Shown here: positions 1 through 13,244 of the stretch, one piece after another
How positions within the stretch are numbered: position 1 is the stretch's first letter
How the letters are laid out: each line of letters starts with the position of its first letter
Assembly: GCA_012184525.1 (NCBI GenBank)
Contig: WOFQ01000008.1
Location: 248,001-312,000 of the forward strand
Length of the DNA: 64,000 nt
Direction of reading: 5' to 3'
From: Xenoacremonium recifei
Taxonomy: Eukaryota > Ascomycota > Sordariomycetes > Hypocreales > Nectriaceae
Made by a program: the position numbers and the translations under genes
Notes under the pieces: generated by a model
The model's input: the letters and a program-made list of their open reading frames with translations, nothing else
What the model was told of the DNA's origin: nothing
Databases searched by the model: none

Positions 1-443
1 TCAAGGGAGATTGTGAGGACAGTTGTGGAGCCATCAGTGTTGCTGCTGGTGGTCTTTGTCGTCTTTGTTGTTTTTGTAGTTGAGGTTGTGGTCTTGGTGC
101 TTGTCTTGGTATCCTTCTCATCCTTCGTGCTGCTCGAATCATCTTCTTCCTCATCGTTCGTGTCCTTTCGCTTCGCCAATATGTGTTCCAATTCGTGCCA
201 ATCGGCCGTAACCAAGGTCTCAGGAACATCTGAGACACGCGTCGGCGATGGGGCGAGGGAGGCTGAAGAAGTCATGTCGGGAGGCCGTGTCTCACTTTGA
301 GCTAGTGCTGTCCCAGCGAGACACGCGACGAGGAGAAAAAGGGACCATGGTGTTCGTAACCTCGGAGGTAAACGGTTCGACCTAGAGATCCTGGAAGTGC
401 GAGTTGAAGATTTGAGAGGCTGGTTGCCGGTGGAGGCAGCCAT
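1..443 (-). CDS. Secreted or membrane Thr/Lys-rich protein, N-terminal part (runs off window)
   Basis: The frame opens at the ATG at 443-441 and stays open to the first base of the window, giving about 147 residues without a stop; the C-terminus lies outside. A basic Ser/Arg-rich leader is followed by a hydrophobic stretch near residues 37-50 (WSLFLLVACLAGTALA) ending in an Ala-x-Ala-like site, so it is a signal peptide with a long n-region or a signal anchor. After it come a Ser/Pro-rich segment, an acidic patch (DEEEDDSSS) and a Lys-Thr-Thr repeat near the window edge, as in heavily O-glycosylated cell-surface proteins. No enzymatic domain is visible in this part. I do not recognise the family. 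The next gene rightward is 3.6 kb away. Confidence 0.55.
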   Translation of the reverse strand, partial: MAASTGNQPLKSSTRTSRISRSNRLPPRLRTPWSLFLLVACLAGTALAQSETRPPDMTSSASLAPSPTRVSDVPETLVTADWHELEHILAKRKDTNDEEEDDSSSTKDEKDTKTSTKTTTSTTKTTKTTKTTSSNTDGSTTVLTISL

Positions 444-3400
444 GATGATGATTAACGATTGTGATGGTCGGTGTAGATTAAAAAAAATATTGTCGAAATC
501 AGGATCGCTCCGAAAATCCCATGTAACCAAGTCGCCAAACAGCGGTGGAGTGTGATTTTCGGTGACAGCGCCGTGATTATTTCCAACGTGTTTCACCCGG
601 ATGGAGCTGAAGTTGAGCTGTCAGAGCGCGAGAAGCCGGGTACCTGGTCTGAGACGAGTAACACAAGAGCAAAAGAGTGACTAAAGAAGTAGAGAATATG
701 TCGATCTAGGAATGGTCCTATTATACGACACTCATAGCCCGACGTCTTGTTTTGGTTGTGCTCAGAGTCGCCAGAGCATGGCGTGGATGCCGAACCAGAT
801 GGAGACGGCGGAGGAACGGCGTCGATAGGTCGAGCGAGTGAGACCTTCGAGGCAATGGATGGACTCGAGAAACAGGAGCTTGGCGAGCAGATGACACGAT
901 CACGACGGCCTGGAAGACGTCGAGAATGCTGTCGTCGAGGGCCTTGGCGAGGGGATTGGTCGACAGTGACTCGTCCTCGTTGGCCCGAGGAGATGAGCAA
1001 TGGAGCCCGCGAAAAGCCTCACTCAGAGCCTGCACAGGCGCTGTGCATACGTGGGCCGATGCTCGAGCGCGTCGTGCAGGAGTTTGCCGTCGCTCTGTCG
1101 TCTTTGTTCGAGCGAATAACCGTATCGCGGGCGATGGCTGTCGAGGAGTTTGCGATCTTCACAGAGATCGTCGCGTTCTGGCTGTTCGGCAACGGCAACG
1201 GCGGGCCCAGTCTCAAAGTCGTTCCTCCGGAGAGATCGTCGACGGACAGCTGAGGTGAGGCTTGCTGGGGAAAGGAAATTGAAAAGAGCAAAGATGGGCA
1301 GGCCGAGCAGAAGAGGAGAGGACTAGAAGATGGTGAGTGGATGAGCCGGCAAGCCATGGGCAAGCCATGGCAGACAGAGGTTAGCTTCCGAGCGTCTGGG
1401 GCCAGGGGATCTCAGGCACAGGCACAGGCACAGACTCGTCTCCCGCAAGTGCCAAATCCCCGTAGTGAGACTCCTGGTGAATGAACAGACGAGGCCGAAG
1501 GTGAGCAGGGCAGGGGTTGCAGTAGCGTGGCGGTTTATTGACTGGGGGGGTTGCAGCGACTGTGACGCTGGATCCATTCGAGGCGCCAACCAAGCCTTTT
1601 TCCCCTGGGCTGGAGCTCGACTCGGTTCATTGAGGCCAAGCCACGGCGACTCATTATTGGAAGAGCTGGGATCTGGGACTGCCAATGCGCCGTTCGCCTT
1701 GGTGATGGTCCATGGATGGATGGGTGGCTTCCGGATCCATCGCTAGATGTCTAGACCGTCAAAGAACAAACGATCGGCGGTTGAAGAAAGAGGGTCGACG
1801 AACAAGTTGAGACAGCGCTGTTGAAGACGCCGACTTTCGTGTCTCGCATGCCTCGACCTCCTTCCTTGCTCTGCCTCGTGTCGTTTCGTCTCGTCTCGAA
1901 GTACGGGGAGGGAGGAGTCTGTCGTGGACGACTCGAGGGCGGAACAAGCGCGCAACGGAGGCTCCATCTCCATCGCGCCACCAGAGAGAGAGAGAGAAAG
2001 ACGGCTAAGCGGACAAGTGCATTTGTTAGTGCATGCAATGCATGAATCGACTTCCCCAGCCCTACCCAGGCCCGGCATTTGCTGGCCCGATGAAAGAATC
2101 AGAAAGGGGTGAGACCGACGCGTCTTTGCGGTGGGGGAAAAATCTCGCTTCCTGCCCGAGTTCCTGCCCGGGTTGGTGGCCATTGCAACGCTGCCTCCTT
2201 CCCAGACAGGACAGGACAGGGTTAGAGTATGTAATCCGTGCAGGCAGGCGATGACTGGTAGACTTTCCCTCCCGCGACATCTCCAAGGCTTCACTCTGCA
2301 TGCATGCCATCCAGCCGATTCCCTTGCATACGTTCCAGCGTCAAACCTGTCCCGCCCGCACACACGCAGCATGTCATCGCCGCCCACGTTGATGGATGAT
2401 GGGTGGGCTCTGCGACAGTTCAGCGGCGGCTCCTTTTCTTTTCCTTGTAATCCACGCACGCACGCATCACTCACTCTCCATCGCGCCAGCTTCAGGTCAG
2501 TCGATCTCTTCACCAGCGTCGGAACTGATCTCGACTCGACTCGACGACTCTCTACCGCGGCCTACCGCCTCCCGCCTACCGTTGCCATACCGCCCTCCCC
2601 GTCTCTCCCGTCCATAGCGCCGCCTAGACGTCCTCTGGAACTCGCCCGGCTCCATCCAGCTCCGCCAGCAGGCTCCGTAATCCGATGGTACCTTGCATAC
2701 GAAGGCATCGACCCCGATCCAGCCAATCGAACCGCCGGCTCCCCTGCCAAGCCATCATGTGCACCGCAAAGTCAACCGCCATCGCCTTTATTCCCCGTTC
2801 CTCCACTGCCTCTATCACGACCGGGAGCCTCGACCTCCCCCCCCCCAAGACTGCGGAATCACTCCATTACGTGCATTAGTGCCGCCAATAATCTGATCTG
2901 TGCCGCGCTGCACTGCAACCCCAGCCAACCAGCCATTAATTGCCTCTCGCCTGTTCCCATTTCCGCGCCGTCCACCACCGTTATAACGGCTGCATTATTC
3001 GCAGCTGCCATCACAGCCACCACCTCAAAAGGGCTCTCATTTCCACCGTCTCCGTCGTGGCGCCCCCCTGTCTTACCATTTCTAGCGCCCGTCGCGCCCC
3101 AGGCTTACGTGCGACTCCCCAAGACGGAACTAACAACCATGTCTCATGCCTCCTTTTGGGTTGTGGCTCACCTCGACTTGGCAGCCGCCGAATGTTACCG
3201 TCGTGTGCACAATTGCCCTTGCGCGCGCATGCTATCTGCTTGTCACTCTGAATTTCTGCCTTCCCCTTATTAGTTCTTGGAGGGGTTCTGCGTGGCTCTG
3301 AGCACAAATCGCCATGTGGCTCTCCTCCGTAGCTCCGGGGTGACATTCGCTTGTGAACGGCGGTTGTAAGTACATTCCGCGCCTCACTCATCCAAACTGC

Positions 3401-4023
3401 GTTCCATCTGTCGTCGTCATCATCATATACGTTGCAATGCAACAATGTAATATTGGGTTCTAGACTCTCTCGTCTCTTACTCCGTAGACGAGCCTATGTT
3501 CTCTCGTAAGCATCAAGTAGACGGCGCTGAAGGCTAGCCGGAGCATCTTATCCATGGTTGAAGTAAGGGATATCTGCCCACTAGCTTTCTTGTCACATTT
3601 CATCCGCTATCGCCCCAAGTCATCGTTCACTGTGGCCATCAGACTTCTGTCCAGCGGCAGTCATGACACACAAACTCTAAAAAGATACTTTTTGTGCCCA
3701 TGAAAGGGGAATATGTCCTTCCATTCCGTGAGTGGTGAAGGCTACATCAACTACATACATAAAAAATTAAACAAGGAATATCCGCGAATCCTCCTCCTCT
3801 CGCGCGGGGGAGTGAGGAATATGTGTGTGTATGTGACCCTTTTACCGATTCTCCCAAGCTGGCTCTGAACATCTGGCCAAGTCTATGAAGATCCAGTTTC
3901 CTCAACGCCTCTAAATGCAACAAAATAATTAACTTGAAGGGGGAAAAGAGGTATCATCGCCTAGGGCCAATCCAACCCTATGAGTCTATGTCGCGCCGCT
4001 CATCACACATCTATGGAGAAGCT
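444..4023. other. Intergenic, no convincing gene
   Basis: The stretch lies between the start of the Thr-rich gene and the 3' end of the ABC transporter. It holds small tandem repeats: an 11-bp direct repeat of GGCAAGCCATG near 1348-1370, three CAGGCA units near 1415-1435 and an AG run near 1984-1998. The part at 2,130-3,270 is C/T-rich on the plus strand and is open in one frame for about 380 codons, but its composition is low-complexity Ser/Pro/Ala and no domain is visible. I treat it as promoter or leader-like DNA. Confidence 0.4.
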
Positions 4024-7000
4024 TTATCGCTGCTTCTCGAGACTCTGAAGGTTGACCAGCTCGGCGTACCGGCCGTTCTTCTTCATCAGCTCCGAGTGGG
4101 TGCCCTGCTCAACAATGCGACCCTGGTCGAAGACGTAGATGATGTCGGCCTTCTGGATGGTGCTGAGACGGTGCGCGACGGCGATGGTCGTGCGGCCCTT
4201 AGCAGCCTTGTCAAGGGCGGCCTGGACGACGTGCTCCGACTCGGAGTCAAGCGCAGAGGTGGCCTCGTCAAGGAGCAGAATCTTGGGGTCACGAATGAGC
4301 GCACGCGCGATGGCGATACGCTGCTTCTGACCACCCGAGAGCAGAGTACCCTTGCTGCCGACGATGGTGTTGAAACCCTCGGGCAAGGACACAATGAAGT
4401 CGTAGATGTTGGCTTCTCGGCAGGCGAATTCGATGGCAGCATCGTCGACGTCCTCCTTAGGAGTACCCAGCAGGATGTTCTCCTTGATGGTGCCCTGGTA
4501 CAACGTGGGCTCCTGGCTGACAAGAGCGATGTGGGATCGGTAGTCGTTGATGTTCAGGGTGCTGATCTCCTTGCCGTCGACGTACACGCCGCCAGAGAGA
4601 GGGTCGTAGAATCGCTCGAGAAGAGCAATAGTAGTACTCTTTCCGCAGCCAGAAGCTCCTACGAGGGCGACGTACTGACCGGGGCGAACGATGAGGTTCA
4701 AACCACGGAGGACGGGCTGCTCAGGTCGGGTTGGGTAGCGGAAGTGGACGTCTCGGAACTCGAGAGTTCCCTCAACTTCTTCAAGTCGCTCGCCGGTCTC
4801 GGACCAAGCATCAACCACCGGCTGCCGGTCGAAGAGCTTCTTCAACTCAGCGGCAGCCTGATGGGCCTTGCCCATGTCGGGAGCGAATGAGAAAATGGTA
4901 CCCGCAGACTGCGCACCGAAGATGACGGCCATAAAGCAAAGGAAGAACTGGAACATGGTGTACTCATGCTTGGCGATCAAAGTTCCACCGTACCAGAAGC
5001 CCAGAGCAAAACAGGCGAAGAGCAGAGACTGGGACGCGGCGTACAGAGCAGAGGACTTGATGATGGAGATCAGACTCTTCCGCTGCTGAATCGCAAGCGA
5101 GTCTCGATATTGCTTCAAAACGTCCTCCTCACGAGTGAGCGCAGCAACAGTTCGGATGGCCGAGATAGCCTCCGAAGCGAAGGTAGCGGAAGCATCGTAG
5201 GCGCGCTTCGAACGTCGCTGGAAATGAGCCAACATCCAAAATCGGAGGAAACCACAGCAAAGCAAAACAGGAATGCAAGAAATGCAAACAAGCGAGAGCT
5301 TCCATCCAATAGCCAGCGACATAGCCAAAGCCGAAATAAGCGTTGTCAAAACCATCAGAATCGTGCCGAGCGTCACACCGCTGAGACCAGCAACATGAGT
5401 CGTCTCGGTAGACAGGAACGAGGTCAAAGCTCCAGAGGTGTTCTCATCGCGATCGAAGAACGCGACGTCCTGTCGAAGCATGGTGCGGAAAGCTCGATCT
5501 CGGACTCGGTGAACGAGTCGCTCAGAACACTTGGCAAAGATGATACCCTGGGAAGCGAAGGCGATGAACTGAACAAAGGCGAGCATGAGATACATGCCGC
5601 TCCAGAAGTCTGCTCTGTTCTTGATGTGGTGCCTATTCTCATCGGTAATCGGCGTAGAGAGAGTAATAATCTCTTTAGCAAAGAATACCGCCTGAGTAGG
5701 GTTACCACCACCACAGATGGCAGAAAAGAAGAGTCCAACCAACATGATCTTCCACTCCGGGGCGTTGAAGGAGACGATGAGCTTGATGAGAGTCCAGAGG
5801 CCATACTTCTGTTCCACTTCAGCTTTACGTCCCTGCAGAGCCACGCTCGAAGCCGACTTCGAGGTTGTGGTACGGTTGAGCTTGGCGGCAATATCGTCAT
5901 CGGGGTCGACAACGACGCCGCCGGTCTGGTTGGTGGAGATCTTCTTGATGAGCTTCTCATCCTCTTCGTCAATGGCAGCCTGTTCCTCGGCGGTAAGTTC
6001 ATCGACGGCAGCAATGTTCTGGGCCGAGACGAGGTTGTAGTAGGCGCCCTGCTTCTCAAGCAGTTCGTTGTGAGTTCCTTGTTCCACAATACGTCCCTCG
6101 GTCATGACAACGATGTTGTGGGCGTCCTTGATAGTCGACAAACGGTGAGCAATGGTGATGGTAGTACGTCCCTCAGAAGCGACTTCGAGAGCGGCCTGGA
6201 CCACACCTTCGGATTTGGTGTCGAGAGCAGAGGTGGCTTCATCCAAAAGCAGAACTATTATTCTAAGTCAGTATTTTTGTTGATTTTCAGTGTCAATTAT
6301 GGGAAACTTACTCTTCGGGTCGGAGACGATAGCACGGGCAATAGCAATTCGCTGCTTCTGACCGCCAGAAAGGAGGAAGCCTCGCTCGCCAACGTTCGTC
6401 TCATAACCTTCAGGAAGGGCGGATACGAAGTCGTGAGCGTTGGCCTTCTTCGCGGCAGCATAAACGAGCTCCTTGATCTTCTCCTCCCCATCCTGCTCAT
6501 GCTGGGTGCCGATCAAACCATATCGAATGTTGTGGAAAATGGTAGTGCCGAAAAGCGTGGGCTCTTGGCTGACGAGAGCCATCTGCTGACGAAGCCATCG
6601 GAGGTTAAGCTTGCTGATATCATGACCGTCTAGGTAAACTGATCCCTCAACTGGGTCGTAAAACCTCTCGACCAAACCGACGATGGTACTCTTGCCAGAG
6701 CCAGAGGCACCGACCAGAGCAGTAACCTTTCCAGCGGGGATTTCGAGGGTTACACCGTTCATGACCACGACCTCGGGGCGGGAGGGGTAAATATGCTTGA
6801 TGTTCTCGAGACGAATGGTTCCCTGAAGCTTCTCGAGCTTCTCGCCTGCATCGCTGGAAGGGTCCAAGGGGGAAACTCGGTCAATGGTGTTGAAGATCTT
6901 GGCAGCAGCGGCAATGGCAGTGGTGAAGGCCTGCAGATTGGGAGCAACATTGCCCAACTGGAAGGCACCAATCATGACAGCCATGAGAATAGTCAGGACG

Positions 7001-8106
7001 TGAGCCAGAGGGACGCCCTCGTCGACGATGTACTTGCTACCCTGCCAGAAGGCCAGACCGTAGTTGAGGTAGAGAATCAACATCATGCCCGCAATCATGG
7101 TCGCAATGGCGCCCTTGACGCGGAAACCAAAGTACTCGGCTCGGCCCAGATGAGCATCGTACTGCTTGGCGAGACGGTCCTGGGTGCCAAAAGCGACGGC
7201 GTTTCGGATCGAGCTAATGACCTCATCGGCGAGACTACCGCCCTGAGCGTAAGCCTCGAGATTAGACTTGTTGTACTTGAGGATGAAGCGCGAGCCACCG
7301 CCGGTGTTAACCAGGAGCGCAACAACGGTAGAGAAAAGAATGAGCGTCAGTTTCCAGAACTTGATGAAGCCGATGACAAAGGCAGAGATGAAAGTCGCGA
7401 GAGCGGCCAAGGTAAGCGAAACCTTTTCAGAAATGCCGTCCTGGATGAGATTGGTGTCGGCGGTGATGCGGGTCGTAACCTCACCAGCGCCGAGCTTGTC
7501 GAAGAAACCAATGTTCTGGCGCATGCAACTCTGCAGGTAGTGCTCGCGGATCTTGGCACTGATGTGCTCGCCGGTGTAGATGAAACCCACGGTGGCGATG
7601 TAGGTGGTGATAAACTCGCCAACACCGAGATAGACGAAGTACAGGACGTAGTGCACCAGCTCGTGGGTGAAATCGTGATACGACTGCTTGCCCTGGAAGT
7701 AACCCTCGAACGTGCCCTGGAGGTTACCGAAGACGACCGTCATGAGCGGCAGGGCAGCGCCGGCGGCGATGGCGCAGATGGCGGCCACGGTGATGATGAT
7801 GATGTCGTTGCGCGAGGCATAGCGGTAGAGCACGGCGACGCCCTGCTTGACGGCCGGGATCTCGACCTGGCGGCGCAAAACGGTGGCCTCGTTTTCGGGC
7901 AGATGGCGGTACAGATCAACGGGGTTGTCAGCCTTGGGCGGCACAGCAACCTGCGTGTCGGCCTTCTGGAGTTGCAGCTTCTCCTCGGGGTCGGGAGATG
8001 ACTCTTTGGCGACGCGGGTGACATCGCCCTCGGTCGAGTCGCCGTGGCTGGAAGTCGGCCTCGAGGGCCCGCTGGCGGCCGTCTTCTCAGAGGGTTCGAC
8101 AGCCAT
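4024..8106 (-). CDS. ABCB-type multidrug transporter (MDR/P-glycoprotein, full size)
   Basis: Two exons, 8106-6312 and 6254-4024, are joined over a 57-nt intron (6255-6311, GTAAGT...TAG, branch CTGAC). The intron splits the first Walker B motif, and joining restores DPKILLLDEA. The product is 1341 aa with order TMD1-NBD1-TMD2-NBD2, the full P-glycoprotein layout. The first membrane segment is near residues 101-129. NBD1 has Walker A GASGSGKST (about 461-469) and signature LSGGQKQRIAIARA (about 578-591). NBD2 has GASGCGKST (about 1131) and LSGGQKQRIAIARAL (about 1238). Both have the LLLDEATSALD Walker B/D-loop with catalytic Glu, so both sites look competent. Members export hydrophobic drugs, toxins or peptides across the plasma membrane; fungal relatives include Aspergillus AtrD/Mdr and fission yeast Pmd1. 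The substrate cannot be read from sequence. The first 90 residues are a hydrophilic cytosolic extension. A 3.4-kb spacer lies upstream. Confidence 0.95.
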
Positions 8107-11100
8107 TCTGGAGGGGAGAGCCTGGGGGGGCAGATCCTAACAGGGTTCCGGGGCGTCGATCTGGACGGCTGAGTGGCTTCAAGGTGGCTGCCGTCAGCAA
8201 CGTGGGAAACGTGCGGTGGCCTGCGAGTGAGAGCGAACCTACGGCCGCGGCCGAAACTCGCGGGGAGGGCTTCTGTCTGATACGGACCGGGGGGGGCGTC
8301 GTCGATCGAGGCGGAAGAGACTCGAAGCGGCTGCAACACGGAGAGCTGTCGAGTACTATACTGACAGGTCCACGAAGGGAAAGGGGGGATGCAGCAGCAG
8401 CGCACGAAGCGAACGAACGAAGCGAAGTGAAGAAGCAAAGGAAAGCCCGAAAAGAAAAACAAGTGCGATGGTACGGGAGTAGTAGTCGATCTTGTATGGA
8501 AGGCGACCGACCGGTCGGAATGCAACAAAGTCCCGAACACCAGCGCCAGCCGGGCAGCAGCAGCAGGGCAGCTCTCCGGGGCGAGGCCGCGCAGGCGTTT
8601 AGCGTCTCGGGTACCCGCTCCAGCCCGCCGTCTAGGGACCTTAGGTGCGTTACAGCTGGAGCCTCCAACTTCCCAGCGCAGCGGGTGGGCCTGGCCGAGC
8701 CCCCGGGGGTGTACTTCAAGTCTCCAGGGCTGGATGGATGCGATCGGATAGCCTGCTGCAGTGCTTATTAGAGGGCACCCCGGCCGGGCGGACAGTGAGA
8801 GCGCGCACGGTGCGGAGCGAGAGCGAGCTTGTACCTATGTACAACGGACGTCTGCGGCTCTGCACCTCAGCGAGCAGTCTAGATCCTCGGGAAGGCTGAT
8901 TGACGATGGTATTGTATTGTTCTTTCATCCCCCAACAACAAAGCCTCCCCCCCTCCCCCGGGGCCTCTGTCGGCGCAAATTTGTCAGTGCTCGGATCCCG
9001 GCCAGGTCGCCAGCCTATCCCCGCGTGTGCATTACTCTCTGCGTCCGCCACTGGAATTGGGCGGAATTCCGCCGTCGAATACTCGTATGTACTCACTCGG
9101 CCGACAGCACTGGATGGGATAGGATGACCCGACGCATCCCCGTCCACACAGTACCAGCACTCGCCGATGCACCGCCGCTCGCACGGCCATGATCGCCGTC
9201 CCCAGCACTCTCCCGTGTCCGTAGGTTGAGTCACTCCGAGATTCTTACTCTCGCCGCCCCAGAAAACACAGCGCTTTGCTCTCCATTCTTTTTCTTTCTC
9301 GCTGCCATCGTCTACGTCGGACAGTTGCACGAGCCCGACTCCGTCTCATCTGCAGTGGAGCTCCCGCCCGGCTGGTCGGCCTGCCGCTAGACTGGCTCAG
9401 CAAGTATCGAAACGGTTACTGCATTAGGACCCTGCCAGAGATCCCCAAATTTCCCCTTCAGAGCTGGCCGCTCGCATCAGTCATCCGGAGAACTGGCCCG
9501 TAAATACGCATGTCATGTCGCAACTGCTGAGCTAATACGAAATACGGCTCGCTCTCACCACCACGTCCTCGAGGACTTCGGCCAGTCTTCTCGAATCCCG
9601 AGTACGTACTCCGTACTGTACCTGTACAGCAAAGCAAGGGTCCATGATCGACCCAACTCCATCAATCTCAGTGTTGCATCGATATTGTGCTGGGCAACAC
9701 GTGCTACGTCGAGCCAGATCTCTGCCTGGCCTCACCAAGACACAGACTGAGCACTGAAGTATCACGTTGAGGGCTTTGAGCGATGCACGCGCCGTCCCCC
9801 CTTCCCACGACAGCCCGTACGCGCTCTGTGCATCCGGCGAATGCCTCAGCTCGAGACCTTTTCTGCGTGTCTCAACCAGTGCTCGAGATCAACAGCAGTT
9901 GCTGCTCCATGCGCTCATCATCACAACCCATCGGCCAAGTTATCTCCGGTTCGCCGTGGTGTCTAAACCCAACTCAGCTAAATACGGCGAATGAGACGCC
10001 CCCTCCCCTCCCCTGATTAGACGCGCATGCGCCGGTGAACCGTGTGCCCGAGACCCCGGTCAGCAATCTTGATAAACGAAATACAGTACGTATGCGAGCA
10101 GCGAAAAGAAGAGAGAGGCCTTTTGACACAGCTCTCCACCAGGAATGCGATCGCATCCATCGCAAAGTCAGTCGCATCGCGTCAGACACTCATTATGATT
10201 CATAATGTTGCAGCTTACTGTATAAAGCAGGGGAACCTCGGCGAGACCCCATTAGGAAGGGAAGTCTTGGAGCATCCATTCCCTTCCCGCCGTTTTCAAC
10301 TCACCCTCGTCATCCCGCTTGCCATCAACCCCTCCCCCACCTCACCTCAGCGCCCCGACTTCGAGAAAATACAGTGCTAGGGCGATTGCCAAGGGTCATT
10401 CCGCACTGTCATTCAACCTTGGGCACGACAGCCGCCGTTTGTTTGTTCTGCCAGCATCATCACACCCAGATGACGCCTCATCAGCCCATCTTTCTGCATC
10501 TGCTGCACCTTTCTGCCTCGTAAGGCGTCAGGCAGCAAGGTCTCATGTCACAGGCATCATCACCAGTCCGTGCCTCATTCGATAGACTAATGACCTAGGA
10601 AGGTGTCACGACTCCGTTCTAAAACTCCAGCTCATCTGAATGTCTCCGTCCAAATCTCCGTTAGCCAGGCCCCCCACGACTGAAGCCACCCAAGCGACTC
10701 CAGAGGGGGTTTTACGCCGCCCAATCAGTGAAGAACAAAATCACATCCAAAGGACTTGGGAATTACTGATACCTGCCTTCCGTACGAAGTCCCAGCGTTG
10801 GGGTTGCCCAGCAATATCATGACGTGAAACAGGACTGCGGCGGAAGAAAGCAGCCTTCATCCAACGCATTTATTCATTTGATGTGAAAAACGAAAAGGGC
10901 CACGTCGCTTGATCTGCGAAACGGCCTCACGGCCTCTTTCCAAGATCGAGACAACACATAATATTGACCAGAGTATGGCGTCTGCGTACGCTGATATGCA
11001 TGCGTGAAAACTCAGCTCCATGATCTCATAGTAAGACGGGGCAACTCGAACCACAGATCTCCAGGCAAACATCGATGTCTCATAGGCCTGTTTCTGTTCT

Positions 11101-11515
11101 AGATGCACATGTCTCTACTCCAGCACCTCAGGCCGGGTAAGATTTGAGACTTGACGCTACGACCCTGCCTTGTCGATCAAGGCGTCAGGGATATGTTTCC
11201 TCCAGTGTGTCTCTGTGAGAAGATTATGGACTTCTTGCTTCAGGAATCCCCGCGGGGGTGTAAACACTCCGTTCGTAAGCCGGTCACAACAAACGGCCGA
11301 CATCCCGGAACGGAGGTACATATTACGGCAACTTCACATCCGGCCGGCTCTCACCGCTGGTGCAAACATGGAAGGGTGGTGGGCATGCATCGGAGTTTAC
11401 ATAGCAACCGATAACTCTCGGCCTTGAAACAAACCCCGAGTTCATTTCCTAGGAGCGGACAATGCAGGCATCTCCCTATGCACGTCTCGTAAACTACTCC
11501 GTAAATGATATCTCA
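8107..11515. other. Intergenic; upstream region of the ABC transporter
   Basis: The 3.4 kb contains the upstream region of the ABC gene and the 3' flank of the aldehyde dehydrogenase. Short open frames on both strands have no recognisable product and no consistent splice signals. Several ACTCCGTAC-like motifs occur near 9600-9620. No RNA gene or mobile element was seen. Confidence 0.45.
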
Positions 11516-13244
11516 TCAATTACAGACTCGATGGACAACATGGGCATTGCCCGTGACTATCGTCTTGAGTTCCATGAATGCATCCAATCCATACTTGCTT
11601 CCATCCCTTCCCAAGCCAGACAACTTGACACCCCCAAAGCTGTACACTATCAGCATTCTTCTTTCGCGCCATAGGGTTGATCAACTTACGGTGCCGCCGC
11701 GTCTGCGATAATCCCCGTGTTCACGGCAACCATGCCGGAGTGTAGCATGTCGCAGACCCGGGTGATGCGAGACGCTTGTTCCGTGAACAGATACGATGCC
11801 AGGCCAACATCACATCTGTTAGCCGCGTCGACGACTTGCTCCTCCGTCTGAAACTTCTGGATAGCTGCCACTGGACCAAAGATTTCTTCGTTGACGATCC
11901 GCATGTCGTCCGTGACGTCGGTCAAGATGGTAGGTTCGTGGAACGCCGGGCCTATGTTGATGCTCTTAGCCAAGATACGACTTCCACACCTGCAAACCCC
12001 TTACCAAGAGAAAGGATCCGATTTCCGCCGACGATGACCTTGGCCCCCTTGCTCACGGCATCTTCAACAAGTTCCGCAACTCTTTTGGCAGCTCTCTCAT
12101 GAATCAAGGGGCCGTGGGTGACTGTTGGGTCGGCTCCATTGCCAACCTTGAAACCCTTGACGCCAGCAACGAGCAACCGCACGAATTCATCATATATCCC
12201 CTCTTGCACATAAATACGATTCGCGCAAACGCAAGTCTGTCCTGTCACCATGAACTTTGACATCAGCGCTCCAGTGACTGCCGACTCCAAATCAGCATCA
12301 TCAAAGACAATAAAAGGGGCATTTCCGCCGAGCTCGAGTGTCAGTTTCTTGACAGTGTCGCTCGACTGCTTCATCAGGAGCTTCCCAACTCGCACCGAAC
12401 CCGTGAATGAGATCTTGCGAACGATGTTAGAGGCACAAAGGACCTGTCCAATCTGAGGGGTGTTCTCTAGCGCGCAGACGACATTGATGACCCCCTTAGG
12501 CACCCCGGCCTTCTCGCTCAGGGCGACGACAGCATTAGCTGAATAAGGCGTTTCGCCGTCGGTTTTAAGGACAACTGTACAGCCAGCAGCTAAGGCTGGA
12601 GCAAGGGCACGAGTAGCCATAGCGACAGGGAAATTCCATCTTGAGGGTATGTTAATCTCCTTGTCTCTAGATAGAATTAGGGAGGATTAATCGACTTACG
12701 GTGTAATGATGCCACAAACTCCAATTGGCTCCTTTGTGACTTGGACTCGAAACCCAGGCGTGCCATGAGGAATGACATCGCCGTAGGCTCGGACAGCCTC
12801 TTCGGAGAACCATTCGATATAGCTCGCTCCAAAGGCAATTTCAATCATACTGTCCGTCGTCGACTTCCCATTCTCCCAGCCAATAAGAGTTGCAATGTCC
12901 TCCTGATTCTCCATTATGAGGTTATACCAGGCGCGCAAAATTCGTGATCTCTCGCGACCAGTCAGGTTCCTCCAAAGTGGCATGGCAGCGGCAGCTGCTT
13001 TGATGGCCTTTCCTGCATCTTCGGGGACTGACTCAGGGCAGGATCCGATTGCAAGTCCTGTTGCAGGGTCTAGGTCAAAGTGAAGTTATGTTAGGAGTTG
13101 TCATGATTTTTTGCTGATGTGTCATAGGGCAAGCGAACCGTGAACTTCGAACCGCTTCCCAGAGCCTGATTCGACCCAGTCACCGTCGATGTAGTTCTTG
13201 CCGATGAGCAGAGAGGGGTTCTTGAGCTGTCGCGAAAAGGTCAT
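11516..13244 (-). CDS. Aldehyde dehydrogenase, succinate-semialdehyde dehydrogenase type
   Basis: Five exons: 13244-13139, 13069-12700, 12639-12005, 11951-11690 and 11639-11516. The introns are 50-69 nt; the first donor is a weak GTTCGC, the others are GTAAG-type. Joining gives 498 aa, the usual length for class I ALDH. Visible motifs are TPWNFP (158-163), GS in SFTGSVRVGK (about 236-245), the general-base Glu261 in LELGG, catalytic Cys295 in GQTCVC, EEIFGPV and the C-terminal FGGVKLSGLGRDGSKYG. These are the NAD(P)-aldehyde dehydrogenase signatures, closest to GabD/UGA2 enzymes that oxidise succinic semialdehyde in the GABA shunt. The usual KP(S/A)E cofactor motif reads KTDGE here (184-188), so cofactor choice is uncertain. 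No mitochondrial presequence is evident, suggesting a cytosolic enzyme. Another semialdehyde substrate is possible. Confidence 0.92.

Noticed and set aside
2131..3273. Plus-strand open frame of 380 codons
   Set aside because: It begins at GTG, is Pro/Ser/Ala low complexity in C/T-rich DNA, shows no domain and overlaps frames of similar quality.
4966..6633. Plus-strand 555-codon frame opposite the ABC transporter
   Set aside because: Antisense shadow; the opposite strand encodes a well-conserved transporter with intact motifs, and strong codon bias leaves few antisense stops.
6793..8001. Plus-strand 402-codon frame opposite the ABC transporter
   Set aside because: Antisense shadow of exon 1 for the same reason.
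11035..11065. B-box-like sequence on the minus strand (GGTTCGAGTTG)
   Set aside because: It lacks the CC of a tRNA B box, and no cloverleaf forms around it.
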